DNA of 45,783 bases from a bacterium (GCA_030649305.1 JAUSFV010000035.1:1-45783), one strand, 5' to 3'. Numbered from the stretch's first letter, positions 31,456-39,502 are shown. The notes: generated from the letters alone by a model not told the origin. Translations and numbers: made by a program.

Positions 31456-31926
31456 ATGGAAGACGTGGAAGGCACTCCGCGAAAAACTCCAAGGAGTATT
31501 ATTCCGGTAAGCTCCACAGATTTTATTGACATGTCTGATGTTGACTTTTCCCGTCCTAAGGAACTTTTAAAATTTAAATTAGCAAATTCTCCACTTTCAG
31601 ATGCGGAATGGATTAGGCGTGCTGCCGTTGTTGGTATTGCTAATACATGGAATCGCGAATTTCAGGTATGGATGAAGCGACAGGTCGCAGAAGGGAAGTG
31701 TCCGCAGCCGTCTGGCGGGGCAAAAAAACCCGGTATGTTCCGTGAGGTTCATTTCGGTCCGGTGGGAAAGGCGGGCGCGGGTAGCGACTGGAAAGCATTC
31801 ACCGCTTATATGCTTGCATCCGATTGGCCGCTTGAATCTCTTGGTAAATTCGGAGAATGGGCGGTTGAGGCAAACCTTGACCCGCGATACGCCAAAGCGG
31901 TTATAAAAGAATTTCTAGAGGATTAA
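31456..31926 (+). CDS. Hypothetical protein
   Basis: 156 residues from the ATG at 31456, preceded by GAAGGAGGG. It is helical in the second half (DWKAFTAYMLASDWPLESLG, KFGEWAVEANLDPRYAKAV), with no membrane segment or recognised motif. It follows the DUF421 gene by 37 bases with no terminator between, so the two probably share one transcript. Confidence 0.65.
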   Translation: MEDVEGTPRKTPRSIIPVSSTDFIDMSDVDFSRPKELLKFKLANSPLSDAEWIRRAAVVGIANTWNREFQVWMKRQVAEGKCPQPSGGAKKPGMFREVHFGPVGKAGAGSDWKAFTAYMLASDWPLESLGKFGEWAVEANLDPRYAKAVIKEFLED

Positions 31927-31940
31927 TATTCGCTTGTTTC

Positions 31941-31969
31941 CGCTCCGACCGATGTCGGAGCGATTTTTG
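31941..31969 (+). terminator. Intrinsic terminator
   Basis: CGCTCCGAC / GTCGGAGCG with a CGAT loop, then ATTTTTG. Confidence 0.9.
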
Positions 31970-31970
31970 T

Positions 31971-31999
31971 TTGACATAATAGAAAAATTGTGATAGAAT
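31971..31999 (+). promoter_or_regulatory. Promoter
   Basis: TTGACA (31971-31976), 17 bp, TAGAAT (31994-31999). Confidence 0.8.
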
Positions 32000-32044
32000 T
32001 TCTGTGATGTTTTCGGTTCTTTGTGAATAGAAAAGGAGAGGGCC

Positions 32045-33376
32045 ATGGCGCATGATACGATATATGATTTTGCGATAATGGGCGGAGGAGTGGTTGGATG
32101 CGCCGTAGCTTTTGAGGCATCGCGTTCACCAGAAATTCAAAGCTTCGTGCTTTTGGAAAAATATGCGGCGGTAGCGCAGGTTAGTTCAAATGTCCTTGCG
32201 AATGCGGAAACGCTGCATCAGGGCGCGAAGGAAACAAATTTTCCTTTCGTAAAAGCTCTTGAGATGAAGCGGCGCTCGGACCAGCTTATTGAGTATCTCG
32301 TGACGCGGGGCAAGGGCGTGTATCGGAAAATGCCAAGCATGGTGATCGGGGTTACGCCTGAAGAGGTGCAGAAGCTTGAAGCGCGTTATGAAATGCTGAA
32401 ACCATATTTTCCCGATTTGGAATTTATTCGCGGAGAGAGAATTGGAGCGATTGAGCCAAAAGTTATGGAGGGAAGAAACGAAGAGGAAAAAAAACGCATT
32501 GTGGCACTCTACAGCATGGGGTATGCGGTTGACTACGAACAATTGGCGCAATCGTTTATGCGCGAAGCCGCAGAGGAAGCGGAGGTGCTGGGAAAAACAT
32601 TTGATGTGTTCTTTCGTACGAAAGCGCGTACTATTACTCGCGGTGATGACGGCCTCTATGTTATTACAACGAATCGCGGAACGTTTCGCGCGAAGGTGAT
32701 TGTAGTATGCGCGGGGCCGTATAGTTTGGGATTCGCGCAAAAGCTCGGCCATCCGAAAGCGCTGGAGTATGCCATTCTTCCTGCGGCGGGAAGCTTCTAC
32801 TATATTCCTCGGAAAGTTCTGAATGGCAAGGTGTACACGGTTCAGGATGACCACATTCCTTTTGCGGCACCCCACGCGGATCGTGCGGTATACAACGAGC
32901 ATGAGACGCGTCTCGGACCTACGACCATTATCCTGCCGTTTTTTGAGCGGTATCATTTCAGTACCCTGCTTGATTTTATCCGTATGGGACTCGTGAGTCC
33001 GGGCGCCTATATGCGAACGGTATGCCGGATCCTTCTGGATGCGCGATTCCGTCTCTTTGAGTTAAAAAACATCTTGTACAATATTCCCTGGTTGGGAAAA
33101 TATCTTTTTATGCGATGGGCTGCGAAAAAAATTATTCCAACGATACGGATGCGGGACCTTCATTTCGGCAGGGGCATGGGCGGTATCCGCCCCCAGTTGT
33201 TGAACCTTGTTACTCGAGAGCTCGAGATGGGAATCGGAAAATTTGTCGGGGAGTTCGGTATTTTTAACGTGACGCCATCGCCGGGTGCTTCCAGTTGTAT
33301 GGGAAATGCCATAGAGGATATTGCTTTGGTTGAATCATTATTGGACGAATGGGAGCGGAGATACGGCAGGCGATAA
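32045..33376 (+). CDS. FAD-dependent oxidoreductase of the DAO superfamily (MQO / L-2-hydroxyglutarate dehydrogenase-like)
   Basis: 443 residues. The FAD-binding GxGxxG-type site is FAIMGGGVVGCAVAFEASR (about 10-28), then LLEKY for ribose binding. SSNVLANAETLHQGAKETNF resembles the substrate-entry segment of malate:quinone oxidoreductase and 2-hydroxyglutarate dehydrogenase. The middle GYAVDYEQLAQSFMREA and VIVVCAGPYSLGFAQKLG, and the C-terminal FGIFNVTPSPGASSCMGNAIEDI, fit the same group. It would oxidise a hydroxy acid and pass electrons to FAD and probably quinone. The exact substrate is unknown and no respiratory genes are nearby. Confidence 0.83.
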   Translation: MAHDTIYDFAIMGGGVVGCAVAFEASRSPEIQSFVLLEKYAAVAQVSSNVLANAETLHQGAKETNFPFVKALEMKRRSDQLIEYLVTRGKGVYRKMPSMVIGVTPEEVQKLEARYEMLKPYFPDLEFIRGERIGAIEPKVMEGRNEEEKKRIVALYSMGYAVDYEQLAQSFMREAAEEAEVLGKTFDVFFRTKARTITRGDDGLYVITTNRGTFRAKVIVVCAGPYSLGFAQKLGHPKALEYAILPAAGSFYYIPRKVLNGKVYTVQDDHIPFAAPHADRAVYNEHETRLGPTTIILPFFERYHFSTLLDFIRMGLVSPGAYMRTVCRILLDARFRLFELKNILYNIPWLGKYLFMRWAAKKIIPTIRMRDLHFGRGMGGIRPQLLNLVTRELEMGIGKFVGEFGIFNVTPSPGASSCMGNAIEDIALVESLLDEWERRYGRR

Positions 33377-33386
33377 ACATATTTAG

Positions 33387-33447
33387 CCGCACGGTTTTGC
33401 TCGCCTCGCTGAAGCGAGAGCGAAGCGGGTCCGATGCGGTTTTTTTG
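33387..33447 (+). terminator. Terminator of the CCGCA..TGCGG type carrying an inserted hairpin
   Basis: CCGCACGGTTTTG...TGCGGTTTTTTT matches the terminator at 30796, but the loop contains about 30 extra bases with their own hairpin CTCGCT / AGCGAG. The following 33448-33575 holds only AT-rich promoter-like sequence; I see no gene. Confidence 0.75.
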
Positions 33448-33575
33448 TTATGGATGAGATCTTCGTATAGCTTTTTGGTGCGGGATACGTTTTGGGACCT
33501 CGTGTTGTCGGCGTTGTGTATTTTCGGGTATTTTGTTATATTGTATTTATCGGAAAACCCCTAAATTAATTCGTT

Positions 33576-34286
33576 ATGTGTTCAGAAATAATACGAGGAA
33601 CATCTCATGAATTTTCCGTATCAACGGGGGATGAAGATGTTCAGGAAAATTTGGCGCCGGAAGAACAACGGGAACGGGAGCAGTGCGTTGAGTTTCTTAA
33701 AAGCGGCATTGACCAATGGGTAAGCGAGCATATTCCGGAGGGGAGCGAATTTAATCGTGAGCTCCTTGGGGGTTTGGTTCAGTATATCGGGACTGCCATG
33801 CGGGATCGGGTTATGGCGATTACTAAACTTTGTGGGAATCCGGAGAAATATGTTTCTCGTCCTGCTATCAAAGTGTACGAGGGTAGAGATGGGAAAACTC
33901 CCGATATTTGGATTCTCGGTTGGCGGGGTATGCCAGAAGAACAGAAGGCCGAAGAAACAGACATTCATGACCACATGTCTTCAGAGGCCGCTTTTCATGT
34001 TTTTCAGAATACGATTACCGAAAAAATGTATGCCATTGATTCTCGGCAGTGGGGGAGGGATAATTCTGTTTTGGAGTATCAGGTTGTCAACCGCGATCTT
34101 CAGCAGGGCTCTACCGCGACGATTGAATCGCCTTATATTCATGTGGTATCCGGTAAAAAAGAATTGACCCTGGCGGTAACTATCCACGCATATTATCCGC
34201 CTCTGCATAGGATGACTTTTTATGCAGAACAAGATGGCGTGTTGAAAAAAACAGGATATTGGCAAAAAGAGGATTGTCATTGTTAG
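33576..34286 (+). CDS. Cupin protein, cysteine dioxygenase-like
   Basis: 236 residues. An acidic helical N-terminus (1-70) is followed by a cupin: IWILGWRGMPEE, then DIHDHMSSEAAFHVFQNTIT with the HxH metal ligands, and IHVVSG..TLAVTIHAYYPPLHRMTFY with a further His. HDH..S..AF.V..G and H.Y.PPL..M are the cysteine dioxygenase pattern. That enzyme oxidises cysteine to its sulfinic acid with an Fe2+ centre; substrate and activity here are inferred. The start MCSEIIRG has no strong ribosome binding site. Confidence 0.7.
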   Translation: MCSEIIRGTSHEFSVSTGDEDVQENLAPEEQREREQCVEFLKSGIDQWVSEHIPEGSEFNRELLGGLVQYIGTAMRDRVMAITKLCGNPEKYVSRPAIKVYEGRDGKTPDIWILGWRGMPEEQKAEETDIHDHMSSEAAFHVFQNTITEKMYAIDSRQWGRDNSVLEYQVVNRDLQQGSTATIESPYIHVVSGKKELTLAVTIHAYYPPLHRMTFYAEQDGVLKKTGYWQKEDCHC

Positions 34287-34304
34287 CGGCGGTGCATAGT
34301 TTTT

Positions 34305-35234
34305 ATGAATAAAATACTCATATTTTTTATAGTATTGTTCGCGGTTTTTTCCATGTTTTATTTGGCAGACGCGCGGACAAATTGCGATGACCAGGCAAAA
34401 CCGGCGCTTGCATGCCCCACGGGGTATTCAATGATGTGCAATCCGACCGGCGGGTATCATTGGGGATGCGGGAAGGAATCGCGGGACGGAATCGCTGAGT
34501 GGACATCATTTTTGACGCCCGCGGAGGGAAGCGCTGTTTTTCAAAATAATGAATCAAATTTAGATTTTATTCAAAGAGCAACGGAGGCGGTGGGTGGCGA
34601 CGTAACGCGAGAATCGGATTCCGCCGTTTCAAACGAATCTGTTCAACCTGATGCGCGCGCGCCCGTGAATATCAACACGGTTTCTTCTGAGCGAATTTCG
34701 TTGTCCGTTGTTGTAAAAAAAGTTCAGGTGCGCGGATGGGACCCGAAGCAAAAAGAGGAATTTCTTGCGACGGTAAAAACGCACGCACAAGTTCGGTCAG
34801 GGCAGGATTTGGAAAATTTCGCGCGGGGTGTTTTGGTGCGAGACGAAAATGTTGAGTCGGTTACGATAGGCGAGGAGGGCGTGCAGTTTTCGTATCGCAT
34901 GCCCGCGAAGCTGTTCGGCATCTTCAATGCGTCGCTTGTGGCCCGCGTTGACGTTGACGCGGAATCGCGCGTGAAGGTGCGTTTTCCATGGCTTCGTATT
35001 TTTTTCAGCGAACCCGTGGGCGCTCTCAAAATTCAAGAGAGCGTTGAGAAAGAATTGGGGGGCGTTACACAAACCATGCAAACACAGGTTCGTGAATCGG
35101 AAGATAATGCCGAGCTTGCGAATATAGATTTGCAAAATAAAATACAGTATCAAGCGCAAATACTTCAGCTCTTGAGTAATATCATGAAAGCCCAACACGA
35201 CACCGCAATGAGCGTAATTCGGAATATGAAGTAA
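34305..35234 (+). CDS. Secreted or membrane-anchored hypothetical protein
   Basis: 309 residues. N-terminal signal or anchor (ILIFFIVLFAVFSMFYLADA, 4-23), then a Cys-rich patch (TNCDDQAKPALACPTGYSMM with two more Cys), a linker, a mixed alpha/beta region (WDPKQKEEFLATVKTHAQVR to VKVRFPWLRIFF, about 145-245) and a C-terminal coiled coil. No family is recognised. It is 18 bases after the cupin gene and 14 before ahpC, so these three may form one operon. Confidence 0.65.
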   Translation: MNKILIFFIVLFAVFSMFYLADARTNCDDQAKPALACPTGYSMMCNPTGGYHWGCGKESRDGIAEWTSFLTPAEGSAVFQNNESNLDFIQRATEAVGGDVTRESDSAVSNESVQPDARAPVNINTVSSERISLSVVVKKVQVRGWDPKQKEEFLATVKTHAQVRSGQDLENFARGVLVRDENVESVTIGEEGVQFSYRMPAKLFGIFNASLVARVDVDAESRVKVRFPWLRIFFSEPVGALKIQESVEKELGGVTQTMQTQVRESEDNAELANIDLQNKIQYQAQILQLLSNIMKAQHDTAMSVIRNMK

Positions 35235-35248
35235 TTTTCTTTTTACGT

Positions 35249-35836
35249 ATGTTTTCTATTGACCAAAAATTTCCTGATTTTTCGCTTGAAGTGTATGTGC
35301 CGGAAAAAGACGATGTGGCGCGTTTTTCGTCAAAAGATCTGCTGGGAAAATGGGCGGTGTTTTTGTTTTACCCTGCCGACTTTACGTTTGTCTGTCCCAC
35401 GGAACTCGCGGATATGAACCGTCTGTATTCTGAATTTAAAAAATTGGAAGCCGAGGTCGTTTCGGTAAGCACCGATACCGTGTATACGCACAAGGCGTGG
35501 CTTGAAGTTGAGGCGCTCCTGAGGGGCGTGCGGTATCCGATGGCGGCTGACCACAACGGAAAGCTTTCGCGTGAGCTTGGGATTTATGACGAGGAAAATG
35601 GCATGGCCCAGCGTGCGGCGTTCATTATTGACCCCGATGGGATTTTGCGCGCCGCAGATCTCGTTTCGGATTCCATCGGACGGAGTGCGGGCGAAATTTT
35701 GCGGAAATTAAAAGCGCTTCATTTTGTGCGAAGCCATCCGGGCAAGGTGTGCCCTGTCAGTTGGGAGGAAACCGGAGTTGTTTTGACTCCATCCGTCAAA
35801 AAAGCGGGGAAGGTATATAAAGAATATGCCAAGTAG
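35249..35836 (+). CDS. ahpC: 2-Cys peroxiredoxin (AhpC-type)
   Basis: 195 residues, thioredoxin fold. The peroxidatic cysteine is in FYPADFTFVCPTELADM (about 50) and the resolving cysteine in HPGKVCPVSWEE (about 171). RAAFIIDPDGILRA is the typical conserved Arg strand. It reduces hydrogen and alkyl peroxides in the cytoplasm. No AhpF or dedicated reductase gene is adjacent, so electrons presumably come from a thioredoxin elsewhere. It is close behind the coiled-coil gene. Confidence 0.95.
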   Translation: MFSIDQKFPDFSLEVYVPEKDDVARFSSKDLLGKWAVFLFYPADFTFVCPTELADMNRLYSEFKKLEAEVVSVSTDTVYTHKAWLEVEALLRGVRYPMAADHNGKLSRELGIYDEENGMAQRAAFIIDPDGILRAADLVSDSIGRSAGEILRKLKALHFVRSHPGKVCPVSWEETGVVLTPSVKKAGKVYKEYAK

Positions 35837-35848
35837 TATTTTGGTTGA

Positions 35849-36065
35849 CCCCGTTAGAAGTCTAAGAAAGCCTCGCGGTTTAAAGAATAACAAAGACGTA
35901 AGTCGGCTTCGTCCCGTTAGAAAATTTACATGAGTCTCGATTATATCAAAAAGATTATTTTGAAAATTATCATGATGATAACTATCACGATGTGTATAAA
36001 TTTTCTAACGGGACTTCGCCTCCATGTTTTCTTTCAAGAAAGCCTTGGATGGACTTCTAACGGGG
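35849..36065. mobile_element. MITE-like inverted-repeat element with TTGA duplication
   Basis: Left end CCCCGTTAGAAGTC (35849-35862), right end GACTTCTAACGGGG (36052-36065), flanked by TTGA on both sides (35845-35848, 36066-36069). No ORF. It contains a second nested inverted-repeat element. The right-hand TTGA forms the first four bases of the next gene's -35 box. Confidence 0.85.
35912..36013. mobile_element. Nested inverted-repeat element inside the 35849 element
   Basis: Left end TCCCGTTAGAAAATTTACA and right end TGTATAAATTTTCTAACGGGA, with CTTCG directly repeated at 35907-35911 and 36014-36018. Its terminal CCCGTTAGAA matches the outer element's end. Confidence 0.7.
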
Positions 36066-36094
36066 TTGACACCATATTTTGCTTATGCTAAGAT
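36066..36094 (+). promoter_or_regulatory. Promoter of the cold-shock gene
   Basis: TTGACA (36066-36071), 17 bp, TAAGAT (36089-36094), followed by a leader of about 95 nt. Confidence 0.75.
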
Positions 36095-36195
36095 GACTAT
36101 ATTCAAATTGAGGTTTTGCGGGAAATAGTGTCGAGTTTTCCCGCCGAATCAGTGTTGTTAATTTGAAGTTTTATTTGATTATTTTTTGATAACCC

Positions 36196-36399
36196 ATGCA
36201 AGAAGGAACTATTGCTCGACTTGTTGCTGATCGGGGGTTTGGATTCATCAAGCGCGATGGAGATGAAAAAGATCTCTTTTTCCACTCAAACGAGCTGTAA
36301 ATTGTTGAGTTCAAAGATCTCAAGGAAGGCGACAAGGTGACGTTTGAAGTGACGGAAAGTCCGAAAGGACCGAACGCGACAAATGTGAACCGAGTGTAA
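36196..36399 (+). pseudogene. Cold-shock protein (CspA-type) with an in-frame TAA
   Basis: 67 codons. The first 34 read MQEGTIARLVADRGFGFIKR and end DLFFHSNEL, then TAA (36298-36300), then the frame continues IVEFKDLKEGDKVTFEVTES and ends NATNVNRV before TAA 36397. The RNA-binding motifs GFGFI and LFFHS are intact and the second half is a perfect Csp C-terminus, so the stop is recent, a read-through site or an error. It is not in the ORF track because each half is short. It has a good promoter and a strong terminator. Csp proteins bind single-stranded RNA. Confidence 0.85.
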
Positions 36400-36405
36400 T
36401 ATAAC

Positions 36406-36438
36406 AAAAATGCCCCGGTTTCGGCCGGGGCATTTTTG
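36406..36438 (+). terminator. Strong intrinsic terminator
   Basis: AAAAATGCCCCGG / CCGGGGCATTTTT around TTTCGG. Confidence 0.95.
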
Positions 36439-36439
36439 T

Positions 36440-36468
36440 TTGACTAAAAAGAAGCGCTATGCTACATT
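36440..36468 (+). promoter_or_regulatory. Promoter separated from its gene by an inserted element
   Basis: TTGACT (36440-36445), 17 bp, TACATT (36463-36468). Six bases later stands the left TATG copy of the inserted element. Confidence 0.8.
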
Positions 36469-36477
36469 GTTTGTATG

Positions 36478-36606
36478 CCCCGTTAGAAGTCCTCGGCATA
36501 ACATTTTTATAAAAATGTTATGTGCGTTGGATAAACGGGGCTAACACAAGGAGTCATCTGTATTTGGTTATCATTTCAGCCAAATTACGGCAGACTTCTA
36601 ACGGGG
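36478..36606. mobile_element. 129-bp MITE-like inverted-repeat element with TATG duplication
   Basis: Ends CCCCGTTAGAAGTC (36478-36491) and GACTTCTAACGGGG (36593-36606), identical to the 35849 element. TATG is duplicated at 36474-36477 and 36607-36610. Inside is a palindrome CATAACATTTTTATAAAAATGTTATG. No ORF. Confidence 0.87.
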
Positions 36607-36607
36607 T

Positions 36608-36790
36608 ATGGCACGAATTAATTTAGGAATTATATTGGAAAATTTGGAACACGAATTACGGCAGTCGTTCCGGTCTGTTGTTGTTTCAGACCGCACGAAT
36701 TCGCTGTTTCGCGAGTTTCGGAAGAAGGTAGGAACCGATAAAACATGGTACACAGTTCCGGATCATTTGGTTGAAAAAGAAAAAGATTAA
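36608..36790 (+). CDS. Small hypothetical protein; start codon lies in a target duplication
   Basis: 60 residues, MARINLGIILENLEHELRQS to HLVEKEKD. The ATG belongs to the right TATG copy of the inserted element. Deleting the element places this ATG six bases after TACATT, a leaderless start like others here. With the element in place, translation needs a new ribosome binding site, and none is convincing. No family is recognised; a terminator follows. Confidence 0.6.
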   Translation: MARINLGIILENLEHELRQSFRSVVVSDRTNSLFREFRKKVGTDKTWYTVPDHLVEKEKD

Positions 36791-36817
36791 ACATTATATC
36801 GATAAAGGGCGGTGTAC

Positions 36818-36838
36818 GGGCCGGAACGGCCCTTTTTT
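36818..36838 (+). terminator. Intrinsic terminator
   Basis: GGGCC / GGCCC with a GGAAC loop, then six T. Confidence 0.9.
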
Positions 36839-36861
36839 ATGTTAGGCAATGAAAAATTAAT

Positions 36862-38667
36862 ATGGAAATTAGAAATATAGCCATTATTGCTCATGTCGAT
36901 CATGGAAAGACAACGCTTACCGACGCACTTATGCGCCAGACCGGCGTTGCCGAGGAAGGGGTGTCCATGGATTCAAACGCGCTTGAACTTGAGCGCGGCA
37001 TTACCATTTATTCAAAAAACGCGGCAATTTTTTATCCCTTGGCAAGCTCAGGGCGAGCAATGACTAAAATAAATATCGTGGATACTCCGGGGCACGCGGA
37101 TTTCGGTTCCGAAGTTGAACGGGTGTTGCGCTCTATTGATTCGGTTCTGCTTGTAGTGGACGCGCAGGAAGGGCCGATGCCGCAGACGCGTTTCGTGTTG
37201 AAAAAATCTTTGGAATTGGGCCTGAAGCCGATTGTGGTCATCAATAAAATTGATAAACAAGCGGCCAATCCCGCGCGGTGCGAGGAACAGGTGCTTGAGC
37301 TTTTTTTGACGCTTGGCGCGAGTGATGCACAGGCGGATTTTCCGGTGGTATACGCGAATGGCAGAGCGGGTATCGCGAAACTGGCACTCTCCGATGAATC
37401 ACAAGACCTTACTCCGCTTCTGGAAACAATTTTGAAGCACGTGCCTCCCGCGTCAGCCGTGCCGGATGCTCCGCTTCGCCTTCAGCCTTTTAATCTTGCG
37501 TATGATAATTTTTTGGGGCGTCTTGCTATCGCGAGGGTGTATGAGGGCGCAGTTGCTCCGAATAAACAAGTGTATGTAAAAAAACCGGACGGCACTACCC
37601 GTTCGGGAAAAATTATTAAAGTTTTTACGTTTAAGGGTTTGCAGAAAATTGAAGTGGAAAGTGCCGGAGCCGGCGATATTGTGATGGTGGCAGGGCTTCC
37701 GGATATTGATATCGGGGAGACCGTTACGATCAATGCCGATGCAATTCCGCTTCCCGCAATCGCGGTTGATGAGCCGACGATTGCGCTCAATTTTCTTGTG
37801 AATAATTCTCCCTTCGCGGGGCGCGAAGGAAAATTTGTTACTTCGCGACAGCTTCGTGAGCGCATGACGCGCGAGCTTGAAGTGAATGTCGGCCTTCGCG
37901 TTGATTTTTCGTCAACTGACAGCTTTCGGGTTTTCGGCAGGGGCGAGCTGCACATCGCGATTCTTCTTGAAAATATGCGTCGTGAGGGGTATGAACTTCA
38001 GGTATCACAGCCGCAGGTTATTATCCGTGAAGAAGATGGAAAAAAACTTGAACCCTTTGAAGAGGTGATTGTGGATTCACCCGAAGAATTTCAGGGAGTT
38101 ATTATTGAACGCCTCGGGAGTCGCGCGTGCGTCTTGCAGAATTTACACCTTCGCGATGGGGTTGCGCGCCTTACCTTTGAAGGGCCGACACGGGGGCTTC
38201 TCGGATATCGCAATCAGTTTATTATTGATACGAAGGGCAATGGCATTTTGGCGTCGCGTTTCATCGGTTTTCGACCCCATGCGGGGGAAATCAGCAAGCG
38301 CCCCACGGGCTCCATGATTTCAATGATTACGGGGAAAGCGCTCGGCTACGCGCTGTGGAATTTGCAGGATAGGGGAGTGATGTATATCGGCCCTGCCACG
38401 GAAGTATATGAAGGGCAGGTTATCGGCAATACCGCAAAGGGGGATGAGATGTCTGTAAATCCGACAAAAGGAAAACAGCTTACGAACATGCGTGCGTCGG
38501 GGTCGGATGAGGCGATTACCTTGGTACCGCCTTTCTCGCTTACCATTGAGCGCGGGCTTGAAATCATGGCGGATGATGAGTATTTGGAAATTACTCCTGT
38601 TTCGGTCCGTTTGAGAAAACAGAATCTTACCGCGCTATCTCGCTCCCGCGCCAAAAGAAGCGGATAG
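36862..38667 (+). CDS. typA: Ribosome-associated GTPase TypA/BipA
   Basis: 601 residues, translational GTPase. G1 [10 protein letters not shown] (10-19), G2 region [12 protein letters not shown]3 [17 protein letters not shown]4 NKIDKQ; then domain II, EF-G-like domains III and V, and the BipA-specific C-terminal domain ([42 protein letters not shown]). It helps 50S subunit assembly and translation under stress. The ATG is 24 bases after the upstream terminator's T run; no ribosome binding site is obvious. Length and domain order are normal. Confidence 0.97.
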   Translation: MEIRNIAIIAHVDHGKTTLTDALMRQTGVAEEGVSMDSNALELERGITIYSKNAAIFYPLASSGRAMTKINIVDTPGHADFGSEVERVLRSIDSVLLVVDAQEGPMPQTRFVLKKSLELGLKPIVVINKIDKQAANPARCEEQVLELFLTLGASDAQADFPVVYANGRAGIAKLALSDESQDLTPLLETILKHVPPASAVPDAPLRLQPFNLAYDNFLGRLAIARVYEGAVAPNKQVYVKKPDGTTRSGKIIKVFTFKGLQKIEVESAGAGDIVMVAGLPDIDIGETVTINADAIPLPAIAVDEPTIALNFLVNNSPFAGREGKFVTSRQLRERMTRELEVNVGLRVDFSSTDSFRVFGRGELHIAILLENMRREGYELQVSQPQVIIREEDGKKLEPFEEVIVDSPEEFQGVIIERLGSRACVLQNLHLRDGVARLTFEGPTRGLLGYRNQFIIDTKGNGILASRFIGFRPHAGEISKRPTGSMISMITGKALGYALWNLQDRGVMYIGPATEVYEGQVIGNTAKGDEMSVNPTKGKQLTNMRASGSDEAITLVPPFSLTIERGLEIMADDEYLEITPVSVRLRKQNLTALSRSRAKRSG

Positions 38668-38699
38668 GGTTCAGGGTTTTGTCTTTAGGGTATGTTAAA

Positions 38700-38726
38700 A
38701 CTCCTGCGCGGCGCAGGAGTCTTTTT
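38700..38726 (+). terminator. Intrinsic terminator of typA
   Basis: ACTCCTGCGC / GCGCAGGAGT, then CTTTTTG. Confidence 0.93.
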
Positions 38727-38750
38727 GATGAAGGGGTTTGCAAGATTTCG

Positions 38751-39134
38751 CTATTTCCCCTTTTCGCTTTTGAGGAGCACCTTGGCTTCCAAAAAGTCGT
38801 TCCGGTTTTCACGGTTGATTGTCGGGTATTCGAGATTCAGAGCCTTGAGTTGTTCTACGATTGCGTTGGTTATGAGCGCGCGCGCAAACCACTTGTGGTC
38901 TGCCGGTACAATCTGCCACGGAGCGTATTCGGTGCTGGTGTGTTCGAACACGTCCTCATAGACCCTCATATATGTTTTCCACTGCGCGCGTTTTTTGATG
39001 TCTTCAAGGGAGAACTTCCAGTTTTTCTCGCGCTTGGCGATTCGTTTCGTGAATCTCTTTTTTTGTTCCGCTTTGGAAATATGCAGGAAAAATTTCAGGA
39101 CGAGAAAGCCGTTGTTCGTGAGATGGCGTTCCAT
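38751..39134 (-). pseudogene. Polyphosphate kinase 2 C-terminal fragment
   Basis: 127 residues that match only the C-terminal half of PPK2: FLVLKFFLHISKAEQKKRFT, NWKFSLEDIKKRAQWKTYMR and APWQIVPADHKWFARALITN. Full PPK2 enzymes are about 260-300 residues, and the missing N-terminal half holds the Walker A and B motifs, so this cannot be an active nucleotide kinase alone. Upstream on the minus strand there is only a palindrome and the divergent arsR promoter. It is most likely a truncated remnant, although a separate role as a short protein cannot be excluded. Confidence 0.85.
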
Positions 39135-39178
39135 TTTCTCTTTTCCTCTTTTCGCACAAGCTCCTATTTTCTCATATT

Positions 39179-39196
39179 CTCATTCGCGCGAATGAG
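39179..39196. repeat. Palindrome with ATTCGCGCGAAT core
   Basis: CTCATTCGCGCGAATGAG, just upstream of the arsR -35 box in the divergent region. Confidence 0.85.
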
Positions 39197-39202
39197 CACA
39201 TA

Positions 39203-39232
39203 TTGACACAGGACTATTTGGGTGTGTATGAT
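39203..39232 (+). promoter_or_regulatory. Promoter of arsR (leaderless)
   Basis: TTGACA (39203-39208), 18 bp, TATGAT (39227-39232); the ATG at 39239 is seven bases past the -10. Confidence 0.8.
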
Positions 39233-39238
39233 GTGCGC

Positions 39239-39502
39239 ATGAAGACATACGACAAAATTTTTCGGGCGTTGGGAAACCCAAAGCGTTTTGGCATCATTTT
39301 ATATTTGCTAAAAAAGCACGAAGCTACTGTTGAGGAGATTGCGGGAGCAATAAAATTATCCCACACATCCACCTCAAAGCATCTGGTGTTGCTGGACAAG
39401 CTTGATGTGGTGGTATTTCGGCGTGAGAGCCGCTATATTTTTTATCGGCTGAATATCGGAGAACATCATTTTCTTGACGCGTTATTAAAACTTTTGAAAT
39501 AG
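39239..39502 (+). CDS. ArsR-family winged-helix regulator
   Basis: 87 residues from the ATG at 39239; the track's TTG start is actually the -35 box. KTYDKIFRALGNPKRFGIIL, then VEEIAGAIKLSHTSTSKHLV is the ArsR helix-turn-helix, and a winged hairpin RRESRYIFYRLN follows. No metal-binding Cys motif (ELCVCDL type) is present, so it is probably not a classical arsenic or cadmium sensor. Identical-core palindromes lie just before and just after the gene and could be its operators. Confidence 0.9.
   Translation: MKTYDKIFRALGNPKRFGIILYLLKKHEATVEEIAGAIKLSHTSTSKHLVLLDKLDVVVFRRESRYIFYRLNIGEHHFLDALLKLLK

Noticed and set aside
33349-33564. 71-residue plus-strand ORF ending in a hydrophobic helix
   Set aside because: It starts inside the oxidoreductase gene in another frame and crosses the terminator hairpin at 33387-33447.
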